The notes beneath the pieces are model-generated. The model was given only the letters and a program-made list of their open reading frames with translations, made no database searches and was not told the origin of the DNA. The translations under genes were made by a program, and so were the position numbers. From Myrica gale (lineage: Eukaryota; Streptophyta; Magnoliopsida; Fagales; Myricaceae), in NCBI GenBank assembly GCA_963930655.1, contig OZ005609.1:11762501-11826500 (forward strand): 64,000 bases of DNA, written 5' to 3'. Each line of letters opens with the position of its first letter. The first letter of the stretch is position 1. Positions 46,563-58,600 of this stretch are shown here, in pieces.

Positions 46563-46961
46563 AAAATAACACTTGCATTCTTTGTTGTCCGGTATTTGTT
46601 GTGTTTATATACAAAAGATGTTGTCCCTCTATCTTTATGCATTTTCACTGAACATCCCCTTTTCTTTCTCTCTATTGTGATCCTTGTTTTTGTAATTAAA
46701 AAAAATTAGACAAGGTCCCTCGTATCTGAATTTCATTGAATGTGGTCCCTTATTGTTTCACTATTCTAATTTATTTTTGTTTATCTTGGATTGCTTTGGA
46801 TGACACGGTTTGTTGAATGAATTAGGTTGTGATGATTGTGTTGAATTTTTCCAAACAAGAGCTAGTATTTATTTTGTGGTTTATTTCTCTTGGGTACATG
46901 CTTCTTATATTAATTACGTTTTTAAGTTAATATATTTTTTTGAATTTTTTTAAATAGTACT

Positions 46962-48170
46962 ATGAGCTATCCTTCTCAAAGCATAGATGACATGGATAAT
47001 TGGATTCCTAAACTTGATATGTAGTTCAATTCTTTAGAAGAAACATGGAAGCATTTGGAAAATTATGACAAACTATTGGGTTTTAGTGTTAGGAAGCATT
47101 TTATTAATAAAAGTAAGGCGGATGGAGAGATAAACATCAAGAAGATTTGTATTTGCTAAACAAGGTGTCCGAAGAGTACATAAACGAGATAGCGTTACTC
47201 ATATTCCTCGAGACGAAACAAGGACTAAGTGTCCTGTACGGATGTATCTTTCATTAATTCGATAAACTAGAAAGTACAAGATTTATGATTTTGTGTCTGA
47301 ACATAATCATTTTCTCCATCTTTTTGAGATACTTATATGATGAGATCACAACGACATCTATATCAAGCCCAAGCATTTGCTATTAATTTAGCACACAGTT
47401 CTGAAATTAGACCAAAGGACACACATGAATTAATGACTGGAGAAGCTGGTGGGAGAGCTAACCTTGGGTATGTGGAACGTGATCAGAAAAATTACCTACA
47501 TGCAAGACGACAACGAAATTTGATATATGGTGAGGCTGATTGTTTGTTAAGGTACTTTTTAGCAACAATTGATTAATAATCCATCATTTCATTATGCAGT
47601 TCAATTGGATAATGATGAGTAAATAACTAATATCTTCTGGACTGATGCTAGAATACTACTTGATTATGCACATTTTGGTGATGTGATGAATTTTGATACT
47701 ACATTTGGCACTAACAAAGAATTAAGACCTTTGGCTGTGTTTACTGGTTTTAATCACCATAGAGGGGGTGGTGATTTTTTAGGCTGCACTTTTATATGAT
47801 GAAACAACATAATTATTCAAATGGCTTTTTGAAAGCTTCATAAATGCGTATGAGAGTAAGAAGCCTCAATCAATATTTATTGATCAAATCCAACAATGGC
47901 AAAAGCATTAGCTTAGGTGATGCCAGAAAATTGCCTTGAATTATGCAGAATGACACCAAACATTTGAGAAATTTGATGAAAGATGGTTCTTTTTTCTTTC
48001 GAGACTTCAAAGCTTGCATATATGAATACGATGATGAAAATAAGTTCGAAAAAGCTTGGGACAATATGATTCATTCAGATGTATAATGTGAAGGATGCTA
48101 GTTGGTTGGATAGAATTTATAAGTTGAAGACAAAATGGGCTTCTTTGCATTTCATCTCTCTGCCTCTGTG
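46962..48170 (+). pseudogene. Decayed FAR1/MULE-like transposase remnant
   Basis: Frames broken by many stops and shifts read SLEETWKHL...GFSVRKHF near 47030, the FAR1 DNA-binding start, then FWTDARILLDYAHFGDVMNFDTTFGTNKE from about 47640 in pieces, the MULE transposase core of the FAR1/FHY3 family. A further piece near 47880-48160 includes WLDRIYKLKTKWA. FAR1-like proteins derive from Mutator-like transposases. No terminal repeats were located, so it may be a transposon copy or a dead FRS gene. Confidence 0.75.
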
Positions 48171-48575
48171 AATTTCCAAATAAAATGAATTAGAAGGCTA
48201 GTGAATCAATAGTCAAAACAGAAAAATTTGGGAATGCTTTTTTTTTCAAGTTTTTCGTCTATCAGTGACCAAATAGGAAAATAAGACAAAAAAACTATGC
48301 CATAAATTTGACGTGGTGAGGTCAGGGGCGTCGGAAATGTTGATTGTGAGGTAGAATAGGGACTCAACAGCGGGCTCTGCTTCATAGAGGGGCGCAACAA
48401 CGTTGCTGGTGATGCTTTGGTTGGCGCAAGTCGATGCTGCGTACGATAGACATGAAATGAAAGAAAGGACTAACGAAGACTAAAAGTTGGGTTAGTGAGC
48501 TCTGTTTCTCCATTAGCGGCACTTTTAATTTGATTTTCAAATTTTTACCCAAATGATGACATGTCAGAAAGAATG

Positions 48576-48614
48576 GTGGTATAAGAATTGCTCCTCGAGC
48601 AATACTTATACCAC
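48576..48614. repeat. 39-bp near-perfect hairpin
   Basis: GTGGTATAAGAATTGCTC is followed, after 3 bases, by GAGCAATACTTATACCAC, its inverse with one mismatch. It is either the core of a small foldback element or a structural element about 500 bp upstream of the F-box gene. Confidence 0.75.
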
Positions 48615-48690
48615 GAATTTAAAAGACAACTCCAAAAAAGATATTTAACTACATTTTGTACGAAATATACGTGTAACTCCATGAATAGGC

Positions 48691-48861
48691 CACGTGTGTG
48701 GTGCCAATCGCAGGAGCTGAACTCTAAAATAGGAATATTGGACAGGATAATTCTAGTGGACACGTGTCGAAACGCACAAAACGAGTCCAAAACGTAGAAC
48801 CTGAGATATTTTTTAGCCACGTAAAAGATATTTTCGAATCTCGGTCCCAGTGGGACACGTG
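48691..48861 (+). promoter_or_regulatory. Three G-box/ABRE-type CACGTG sites upstream of EDL3
   Basis: CACGTG occurs at 48691-48696, 48761-48766 and 48856-48861, the last two as ACACGTGTC and ACACGTGGC, which fit the ABA-response element core ACGTGKC on one or other strand. They are 260-430 bp upstream of the coding start. bZIP and bHLH factors bind such sites. Confidence 0.65.
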
Positions 48862-49117
48862 GCGAGTTTTCCCTCTTCAATCCTATCGCTGACGTTACTC
48901 TTCGATTCTCTATCGGGGCATCTCATGAGCAATACTGTAACAGCACGCGTCCCTTGGCCAATAGATCCACGCCACGGTAAGTCTCTCTCACCGAGGATCA
49001 TATTAACGTTCCCACCAGCCATTCTCCACGCGCCAATTGCGCCCCCTCCGGCAGATATATGAACAATGGCGTACAAACGGCAAACCGTTCCTTCGAGAAA
49101 CTCCCAGCTGTGTTGCG

Positions 49118-49915
49118 ATGAGTGCGAACCGGCGCCTCAAACTGAACCCTCCGAGTCCAGGGTCCGACTCTAGCGAGTCGGGCGTAGTCAACGAGCGGGT
49201 ACTCGCGCTCGTCTTTGAGTCCATCCGATGGGACATTCCAACTATCTGCTTGACCTCTTCGGTTAACCGAAAGCTCAGGGCCATAGCGAAACGGGTACTC
49301 TGGCGAGGGCTCTGCCTACACCGCGCACCGCGCATGGTATCTGCATTAGCCGGCGGTGTTCCCAAAGGCGGTCGATTCTCCGGTGGGTGGCAGGCACTCG
49401 CGAAGGTAATGTTCTTTTGCTGCGGCTGCAAGTCAACTCGGCATTTCAAGGTGAGTCAACCGTCGCCGGGGCATTTCGTTAAAGGCTCTCGCTTTTCCAA
49501 AACGTCAGGTCGGAGCTTCTTGACCAAGAAGTGTCGGGGCGACTTGTTGTACGTGAGCGACCCGTGCGAGCATCCAGCGGGTGATAAGGACGATGATCTT
49601 GGGATTTACAGAGGGGTGTTTAGCGAATTCATGAGATCGAGGACGAGGGCATGCCTGATCGGACGGCAGGTGGAGCTTGAGGAGAGAGTTAGTTGTCCGT
49701 ATTGTGGGGCACGCGTGTGGAGCATGACAACTGCCCGGCTCGTCCCCAAGAGCGCAGCTAGGAGGCTGGGGTCGCAGGATGGGGGCTTGGACTATTTCGT
49801 ATGTGTGAATGGGCACTTACATGGGAGTTGTTGGCTGGCACCGTTATCCTCCGATGAAGATCGGGACTCTGGTGGCAATGACGGTGGAGGGAGGAGAAAT
49901 GATGACGTGGGATGA
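49118..49915 (+). CDS. EDL3: EID1-like F-box protein (EDL3 type), single exon, 265 aa
   Basis: Intronless. The N-terminal F-box-like part (VNERVLALVFESIRWDIPTI, about residues 25-45, with SVNRKLRAIAKRVLWR after it) is expected to bind the SKP1-like subunit of an SCF ubiquitin ligase. The rest carries the signature of the EID1-like group: FFCCGC (zinc-binding-like), RSFLTKKCRGDLLYVSDPCEH, and CPYCGARVW with SMTTARLVPKSAARRLG. Arabidopsis EDL3 is nuclear and a positive factor in abscisic-acid signalling; a similar role is inferred. An in-frame ATG 81 bases upstream (49037) would give 292 aa, but the segment between is unlike the family, so I chose 49118. The gene is GC-richer than its surroundings, as is usual for intronless plant F-box genes. 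It has G-boxes upstream. Confidence 0.9.
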   Translation: MSANRRLKLNPPSPGSDSSESGVVNERVLALVFESIRWDIPTICLTSSVNRKLRAIAKRVLWRGLCLHRAPRMVSALAGGVPKGGRFSGGWQALAKVMFFCCGCKSTRHFKVSQPSPGHFVKGSRFSKTSGRSFLTKKCRGDLLYVSDPCEHPAGDKDDDLGIYRGVFSEFMRSRTRACLIGRQVELEERVSCPYCGARVWSMTTARLVPKSAARRLGSQDGGLDYFVCVNGHLHGSCWLAPLSSDEDRDSGGNDGGGRRNDDVG

Positions 49916-50216
49916 CTCGTGCGTGGGTTTATGCTGAGGTGGAATGTGATCCATCCACCGTTTTGCTTTTTTCTTTTTTTTTTTCGTGGGGGTTAATTTT
50001 GTTTTTTGTTCACGGTGAATAGGGTACCTCTCTCTCTCTCTCTCGTTCTGTTGTTCACGGTTAGTTAACGCACCTAGAGGATATGTTCTGTTGTCGGTTT
50101 TCCTTTCTTGGATATAATTGTATTTACGTGTAAACGTATATAGTGAGAATATTTGATTTTTTTCAAGGATTTAGAATTAATGTGAAAATATGTTAAAATT
50201 TGTGTCGAATTGTTTA
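49916..50216 (+). terminator. 3' flank of EDL3
   Basis: A 300-bp tail with T runs, a CT microsatellite (about 50031-50045) and ttggatataattgt. It is probably the 3' UTR. A polyadenylation signal could not be assigned with confidence. Confidence 0.35.
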
Positions 50217-50871
50217 AAGTCTTAAATGCACGGTAGGTCCTTGTGGTATCATTTTTTTACAAATTGGTCATTGTGGTATGAGTTTGTACTGGCTAGTCCT
50301 TGAAGTAATCATCTTGTAACAAATTGGTCCTCCTGTTAGATTTTCATCGACCCATTTAACGGTCGAAGCTGACGTGGATTATTTTCCGCGTATGCACAAA
50401 TGAAAGAGCATCAACAGAGGACAGACCGAGCATCCCGAGTAGAGATCGAGCCCGGGCATCCCAAGCAGTCTGAACAGCACCAGCTCGAGTATCTCGAGCA
50501 CAAGCAGCCCGACCTGCTCGGGATACGGGTACATGCGGCATCATATGCACCAATGAAAGAGCATCAACAGAGGACAGACCGAGCATCCTGAGCACAGATC
50601 GAGCCCTGACATCCCGAGCAGCCCGAGCATCCTGAGAACAAGCAACTCGGCCTGCTTGAGCCTCTCGACATGCGACATCACCACATTCGCTGATGACATC
50701 AGATTTTATAACACGCCATCTTCGGCTGTTAAGTGGGTCGACAAAAATCTTATGGGAGGACCAATTTGTTACAAGATGATTACCTCAGGGACTAGCTAGT
50801 ACAAACTCATACCACAGGGACCAATTTATAAAAAGGTGATACCACGAGGTCCTACAACGCATTTAAGTCTT
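50217..50871. mobile_element. Inverted-repeat transposon with internal tandem array (641 bp)
   Basis: The element is 50224-50864. Termini AAATGC...GCATTT are flanked by AAGTCTT on both sides (50217-50223, 50865-50871). The arms are imperfect inverted repeats of about 150 bp (ACAAATTGGTC, TAATCATCTTGTAACAAATT and their inverses). The centre is a GC-rich tandem array. A 7-9-bp duplication with long arms again suggests a Mutator-like MITE, but the class is uncertain. No coding. Confidence 0.75.
50392..50690. repeat. 153-bp tandem repeat, two copies, with GAGCATCCCGAG subrepeats
   Basis: ATGCACAAATGAAAGAGC at 50392 and ATGCACCAATGAAAGAGC at 50545 mark the starts of two copies, which share AACAGAGGACAGACCGAGC. 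GAGCATCC(C/T)GAG and related short palindromic words recur inside each copy. Confidence 0.85.
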
Positions 50872-51830
50872 GTTTAAAAGATATTTTTCATCCGATTTAA
50901 TATATTATATTTTAATCTATTTATTTTGACACATTTTATTTCTTAATTTTGGGTCACACTATAATAGACTAAAATAAAAATAATATTATTTATTTATTTT
51001 ATATATATTAAAGATATTATTATCAATTTATTAAATTTTGAAAGATATTATTATTGAAAATAAAGTGCAAAGCGTCTAATATTAATTAGTAAAAAATATA
51101 ATGTATTAAAATAGGTAATTTATATTAATAATTGAAAGATGTAATATATAAAAATTAGTAGTTTAGTGTATCAAATATTTATATTTTAATAAGTAAAAAG
51201 TATATTTATCATATTTTTTTAAAAAAATAGATCTTTTTTGTGAATTTTTTGAAAGGTAATTTAAACATCACCTTAACTACATGTGTAATTTTTGATGACT
51301 CTCCTTGTAATTGTTTGTGATTATAAAGAAAAAGTACTGAAAATAGAAACTCTAACTAGCTTTTCCATTCTTCTGTTGACTTTTCTTGTCTCCCTTATGT
51401 CGACTATTGACGAGTTGATACGTTCACGCTACAACAGAATCTAACAATATTAACCACAAAACCATCCCACACGTGTCTTCATTTACGAAAACTAAAACTT
51501 AGAACTAAAATACATGTTTACCCTTCCCTACTTGTGAGCTCTAAGATATTCTTTCGTTCCTCTCGATATCCTCCGCGAGTCTTCCAGGCTATTCTTCTCA
51601 GGTGTACCCTCTTAGTCTCTTCCAGGCTATTCTTCTCAGGTACCCTCATAGTCTTTCCTACGTACTTTCGAGTTTTCCATTTTCTTTTACCGACGTCCTC
51701 TGTACCCGGGTGGTATGCGGGTTACGAAGCCCCCGTTTGGTCAGAGTTTCGATCGTTGGTAGAGGCCAGAGGGAGAAGAAGAGTTGTCCATTTTCTTTTA
51801 ACTAAAAGGGTACTTTTGTAATTAGGTGAC
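50872..51830. other. Intergenic upstream of the OSCA gene, no gene seen
   Basis: AT-rich from 50872 to 51300, then mixed sequence with a short near-duplicate (CTTCCAGGCTATTCTTCTCAGG twice at about 51580-51640). No coding function recognised. Confidence 0.5.
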
Positions 51831-52626
51831 GCCCAAAATATATATATAGTCCTTAATGTTCTTGTCTGACATTCCCGAATTCTCAATCCAAAGGAGGAAC
51901 TGGATAGCCTGTTCCACGTCAAGAATCGAATTTACCAGAATTCGCATTCACTGATTTCGAAAGAAGCGACATCTGGGTATTTCCTGCGTCTCCTCTGTTT
52001 TGCCATTCGTAATTTTCCGTTGGTTTCTAGGAGAATGTGCGAAAATAGATGAAATATATTCAGGGGTGTTCTTTTGGGACCTGAGGGTATAAAGGAAGAG
52101 TATCCTGCTGAGAGAAGTAAGAATGTTCTGGGAAGTTAAAGTTTTTTTTCAAGTTTAGGAAACTAGGGCAATATTAGAAGGATCAGAGTCTGCGGTTTTA
52201 TTGTACGATTTTTCATGAAACAAACAGGGTAGAAATGTACTTAATATCGGTCTAGTTTCATTAAACGCATATGTCCTATTCCATATGCTTCCATTGTCTA
52301 GTTTCATTATACGCATATTCCATTCATTCTGGTGATTTTTCTCACTGTATTTAAAAAATTCTTACAAGTTTGGGAAATGAGTCAGTGAGAGTAAATTTTA
52401 TGCTCAGATGCTGCTTGCAGTCAAGGATAGTGTCATTTTGTATCACTGGTAAAAACCTATGGAAATGGCATTGGGGCGGAATAGAACTTTTTGGTAGGAA
52501 AATCTAATTGGGAATATAGTAGAATATATGTCACTCTGACAGCTTCCTGGTTGTCAGAAACTGAGATGTTCCTCCCTTGTTTTTATATCCTGAATCCAGC
52601 AGATCAATTGCTTTTCCAAGAATCAA
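51831..52626 (+). promoter_or_regulatory. Core promoter and leader (with a probable intron) of the OSCA1-type gene
   Basis: A TATA-box-like AATATATATATAG lies at about 51837-51849, some 30 bases before a plausible start region. The leader probably has an intron ending at the acceptor tccagcag (52602), 24 bases before the ATG at 52627. A donor near 51977 (ctggGTATTT) is possible but not certain. Confidence 0.45.
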
Positions 52627-55600
52627 ATGGCCACCCTTCAAGATATTACGGTCTCAGCTGCTATTAATGGTCTCTCTGCATGTGCATTTCTTGTGGCTTT
52701 CGCAATACTGCGGCTCCAACCAATCAACGACAGGGTTTACTTCGCAAAATGGTATCAAAAGGGGATAAGAGGCAGCCCAATACGCTCTGGGACAGTTAGT
52801 AAATTCATCAACCTGAACTTCAGGACATACGCGAAGTTTTTGAATTGGATGCCTGCTGCATTGAGAATGCCTGAACATGAGCTTATCGACCATGCCGGGC
52901 TTGATTCTGCAGTATATATAAGAATCTATCTTCTTGGGTGAGTTTATAGGTTACATTCCCTGCAAATTTGTGTATAAGTCTTTATAACTGTGCATGGTAC
53001 CCTAATACTAGCGAGTACTCAAATTATACTCAGAACCAAGTATGTTTTCACTTATTGAGACTCAGATTTTTGAAATGTTTTTACGGGTTTGTTAATACGA
53101 TGGTCCATTTATTTTGTTACATTTCAACTAGGTATTTTGAATGATATGAATAGGACTCTAATTTATGTTTTAAAATTAATGCTTGGGTTAATTAATCTGA
53201 AGACACTTTATTTTGTAGTTTGAAGGTCTTCATCCCAATTACCATACTTGCTCTTGTGGTTTTGGTACCTGTCAACTGGACCGGGAAGACATTAGATTTA
53301 AAGAATTTCAAAAATCTTACATTTAGCAATATCGACAGGCTTTCAGTATCCAATATTCCTTCAGGATCAAACAGGTGAGACATGACATACAGCACATACC
53401 CATATATATGTACATTTAATATTCTCGGTCTTATCCTTTTAACTTTTTCTTATAGGATCATAAAGTTGTTTTTTTTTCTTGGGTCATTTTGTAAACCTTC
53501 GTGACAATTCTTTTTTTTTTTCACTTTTTCTTTTCATTATTTTGGATGAGTTTTCTTAAGATTAATTTTTCTTCAACCATGAAGATCTCAAAGTGAGAAT
53601 TTGATTTTGGTTAGGTTGAATGAATGTGCTTATTTATTTTTCCCTTCAAAACTACCTTACATGGACTCATTGTGCTTTGGAGTACTATTTTCTACAATAT
53701 AGTATCATTAGACCCATGTCAATGCTGTTATTCTACCTTGGTTATAGTGAAACTGTTCAAGATCTATGTCTCCTCATTGAAATTTAGTACCCTGAAGGAA
53801 GCTTCTTGATTTCTCACTAATGTTAGACTACCCTAAGTAAGGGCTCTTCATCCTAACTTTTAGCAGTCTTGGATTTTGTTTCCTTAATGAATCTGTGTGT
53901 GAGAGTTTGTCTAGTAGATTTTCTGTGATGAATATGTTTTTATGTTCTTATAATAAGTCAAATTTGGACACGTTGGCACATACTTTCTTCCAAGCCATCT
54001 CAAGTCATTTTCTTCCAGGTTTTGGGCACATATGGTAATGTCGTATATGTTCTCATTTTGGACATGCTACGTTCTTTATGGTGAATACAAGATAATAGCT
54101 AACATGAGATTGGAATTTTTGGCATCGCAAAATCGTCGTCCAGATCAATTCACCGTAAGCTCAAGAAACTTCTCCTACATCGTGTTTTTTTCTGCATAGC
54201 TTGTAGACATTTTCTTTTTGTAGCAAAATCAAGTTATTGGAGTACTTAGAGTAGATGATCAATTTAATTACTTACATATCCATAAATAAATGGATATCAT
54301 TCATGTTTTGGATACCTTTATTCGTATAATCAAACAGATACTGTAGCTCTTATGATTGATGAATGTCTGAAACTTCAAAACATCACCGAGTTTTATCTTT
54401 ATTGGATGATGGGACTTATTCACGTTAATCATGTTGGCCTTTCATGCAAATACATAACTCTCTCACTGTCTGTGTTTCTCATACTCGTGTGCAGACTAGC
54501 TCCTTGCTAATTGGCTAATAGCAAGTATCCATTGAAGAACTTTTCTTGCAATGGACATTATGCAACTAGGAATCTTTCAAATCTTACTGTCTTCTATCTT
54601 TCAATGCAGATTCCTATTGCCAATCTCTAATATTTGCCATCTTGATATCTTTTATCTGTCATATTCATCGACAATATACTTGTTACTCATTGCGAATACT
54701 TCAGCATCTATCTTCATGTAGAGTCATGTTTGTTTGATTTTCTTGTTGCTATTTTGTTTAACCAAAAGTTGATTTTAAGCTGTTTTTTGCATAAAACTGG
54801 CAATTCTGGAGGTTTCATTCTTGCCAGTAGTTGGTGGTTATTTTTTTTTCAGTTTTTTCTCTGTTTTGTTTTCTTGAGTTGTCACTAGTTGTTCCTGAAG
54901 CAAAAGGTACATGTATGTGCTTCCATATGTTGCATCAATTGCGTTTGCTCATTTGTCAATTTGACTTTTGCCTGCTCTTTATTATAAAAACTCACAACTC
55001 CATTTACAGGTTCTTGTGAGAAATGTGCCCCCAGATCTGGATGAATCAGTCAGTGAGCACATTGAACATTTCTTTTGCGTAAATCATCCTGATAATTATC
55101 TGACACATCAAGTATGCAACTTTACAAAGTTCTGTTGATTATCATAATTTGAAGGGTAAAGTAATTAGCAGATCGTCCACTCATGAAGCTCCATGTCTTC
55201 TAAATTTTGTAGGTCGTGTACAATGCAGTCAAGCTTGGAAAATTGGTTGCAAAAAAGAAGAGCTTGAAAAACTGGCTAGTCTACTACGAAAATAAGTACG
55301 AGAGGAATCCAATCAAGAAACCAACTACAAGAGTACTTTTTTATACATGAACTTGGGCTTGTTTCCTGCTTAATATATACCTTTCTAATTGAAACTTCCA
55401 TTTGAATTGTATGTAATGAACTAGGATCCTTGAGTTTACCTGATCTTCCCCTTTATAGACAGGTCCGTGGGGACTTTGGGGAGCAAGAGTGGACGCAATT
55501 GACTATTACACAGCCGAGATTGGGAAGTTGAGTAAAGAAGTAAGTCTTGAATTTCTGTTAAGACATCTGATTTAATGTAATCTTTTAGTTTTCCCGTTTT

Positions 55601-58600
55601 CTTTTATAAGTTTCTCATCTTGCTGTTATTACTTTCTGAGGAAAATATACACTGCATTCTCATACTACTCCTAAATTTATAGGTGCACCTCAAATGACAA
55701 AACTTGACATGTTGCACCCCAAATTATCAATAGGTTTTTAATTTGCAAATCATGTAAAGATCCTGTTGTTAAGATCAATGAAACCTAGGCCAAGTGGAAC
55801 AATCTTAATGGTCACATATTAGCATTAGGTGCAAATTGAAAGCTTATCGGTAGGTTGGGGTGCACGATGCAAATGTTATAGTACTTTAATGTTACACGGT
55901 GTCTTTCCTCTGGTTTTTTTGTTGCCACTATGACCACGTTTGCAGGCATATAGCAAAGAAGGTTGCTGGTTCAAAATACTGAAATAGGTCCTTTAGTTTG
56001 CAACCTCATTCTTTGTTCATGTGATAGGTTTAACATGGTTAACATTCTTCTGTATTTTCTATCTTGGTGGTAAACAGTCCAGTCTTTGTTTATAATTGAC
56101 TGTAATTCTGCTACTGTAGTATGTCTGTCTTCATAAAATAAGAAGTGACGTTTGATAGCATTTCATGATAAGATCTAAGGAGTGGCTTAAAGAGTTATCA
56201 AAATACGATTGGATCACTGATCTGATAGAAGAAGAAAACATGTAGTTTTAAAGCCATCCATGTTGATTATACTATAAAGTATGGATGATTATCATTTTGA
56301 TTATGGTTTGATGATGGATTTGGTGAGGGAAGTCCGAGATTGCACCGGTTGAGGACTAGAAGAGAGAATCCCAAGCTGACATGATATGGTTATTAAGTTC
56401 ATGATTCCACAAATAAAGAGCATCATAGAAGGCAACAGGGATAGAGAAGAAACAGTAAGACATGTTTTGGGAAGTGGAACTTATCTACCTCTAAATTGTG
56501 ATAAAAGGTGACCTTGTAACAAGCATTTATTGTTCAGCGGTAACAGACATGTATGTATGTATGTATATACCACCCATTAACCAGTGACTGCTTTTTCACC
56601 GATAAAGATTATGAGCTTATAAAGTTTGCAACTAATTTATTCTTTTCTTTCTTACTTTCTGTGCCCCCCACACGGGTTTGGGGTCGAGAATCTTGTGGGG
56701 ATTTTTTTTTTGTTTTTTTTTTGTGGTGGAAGAGTGTTACTTCCTCAGGCCATATCATTCCACTAATGAATATTGAGTATCGCTGGACAGCCTTTTTATG
56801 ATCAGGTGTTGTGTACTAATATAGTTTCTTACTGTAATCGCAAAGAAAGAACAGGTGGCATAGAAGCAGTGGTAAAATAAATAACTTAATATCTTCTAAA
56901 TATCCCTCTATTTTCTGGAGATATGATAATGTCATAGCATGTGCTACGGTATGTTATTTGATGATTGCGAATATTTTTCGTTTTTCAAAAGAGGGAAAGT
57001 AAGCGAGCAAATTGTTCCTGTTTTGGCTCCTTTTGATGTTAAACATTATTGCTTTCATTCAGGAAGATGAAGAAAGAGAGAGGGTAATTAGTGATCCCAA
57101 GGCTATTGTTCCTGCAGCATTTGTTTCATTTAAAACCCGATGGGGGGCAGCTGTCTGTGCTCAGACTGTGCAGACAAGTAACCCCACAATTTGGTTGACA
57201 GAATGGGCTCCTGAGCCATGTGATGTCTATTGGGACAATCTTGCAATTCCATACGTCAAACTGACTATACGAAGATCACTCGTGGCTCTTGGTTTATTTC
57301 TCCTTATTTTCTTCTATATGATTCCAATAGCATTTGTTCAGTCTCTGGCCAACATAGAAGGGATTGGGAAGGTTCTTCCTTTCATGAAGAGGCTAATAAA
57401 GAAGTAAGTGTCTTTTCCTCCTAATGTTTCATGCCTTCTTTCAGTGTGTCAAATTCTTCTTTTTACTGGATTCACGGAAAGGAATTTTCTAAAAGCTGTA
57501 CTGCAACCTGAACCTATTAGCTTTTACAATGCTATTTTCACTCGGGTAGTATCATTAACATTGTTAGTTTACCAAGGCAAAAGGATAGTCATGATATCAG
57601 TATACCATCAGTATTGGGAAGTATAAAACACATACGCAGTTCAAATTCACGTCCAGGCTTGTGTTTTAGTCTGGCTTTCTCATCAGAAAAATAAGAATGC
57701 AGAAGAGAATCAAGGAAAAGCTAGAAATTAATCCATAGGTTTTTCTTGGATTACAAATCACTGCACCTGTTTTTACTTTTGCAATTAACTATTTTTCTGT
57801 AAGATTCTATATAAAACTCTAATCAGACTCACAAAGATGAAATCCAATAAGAGAAAAAAAGGATACCAAAGGCCTCTGCCCTGTGGAGGGGTGGAAGGTC
57901 TCCATCTTGCACCTGCTTCCCTTCGTCCCCTCATAAAGCAATGGGTGTGTTGGCTACCCCATCACAGCAAGAGGGGGATGCCTGTGCTCACCACCCTCCA
58001 TCCCTCCCAGAAGGACCTTCTCTGCTACCCTCTTTTATTTTATTTAATTTTTTGAAATTTCCCATTTTTGTTAATTTTATGTTATTAGGGGGATGATGAG
58101 AGATCCATTTTCAACAGGAAAATAATGGAATAAGGCTGGAATCAGTCATCTTGAAATCGTATAAAACTTGAACAGTTTTTTTTTCGAAGCATAAAATCCA
58201 CAAGGTTAGTTACAACAGCTAGAAAATTGAGGTGGGGATATCATGAAACCCCACCAATCAACTTCTGTTATAGCCAAAAATTAGAAAGGAGAAAGTGCAT
58301 GTAAGCTACTGATTCAAATATCTATTCTGTTTTAATTGTATCTCGAGTATAGCAATCTTATTAACCCCTCTTTTACCTATTATTGAGTATAAAAGACATT
58401 TCAAAATTTTCTACTAATGAGTTTTGATCAATAACGAAAGCGTTAAATGGTTGAAATCTTTGTTGCAGGGGAGTTGTCGAGTCTTTTATCCAAGGATTTC
58501 TCCCAGGCATCACATTGAAGATATTTCTTCTTCTTCTTCCGACAATTTTAATGAGCATGTCCAAAATAGAAGGTCTTAGATCACTCTCATCATTGGAGAG

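Noticed and set aside
49037-49117. Upstream in-frame start of the EDL3-type gene (292 aa)
   Set aside because: The added 27 residues do not look like the family, and the downstream ATG (49118) gives the usual length and start.
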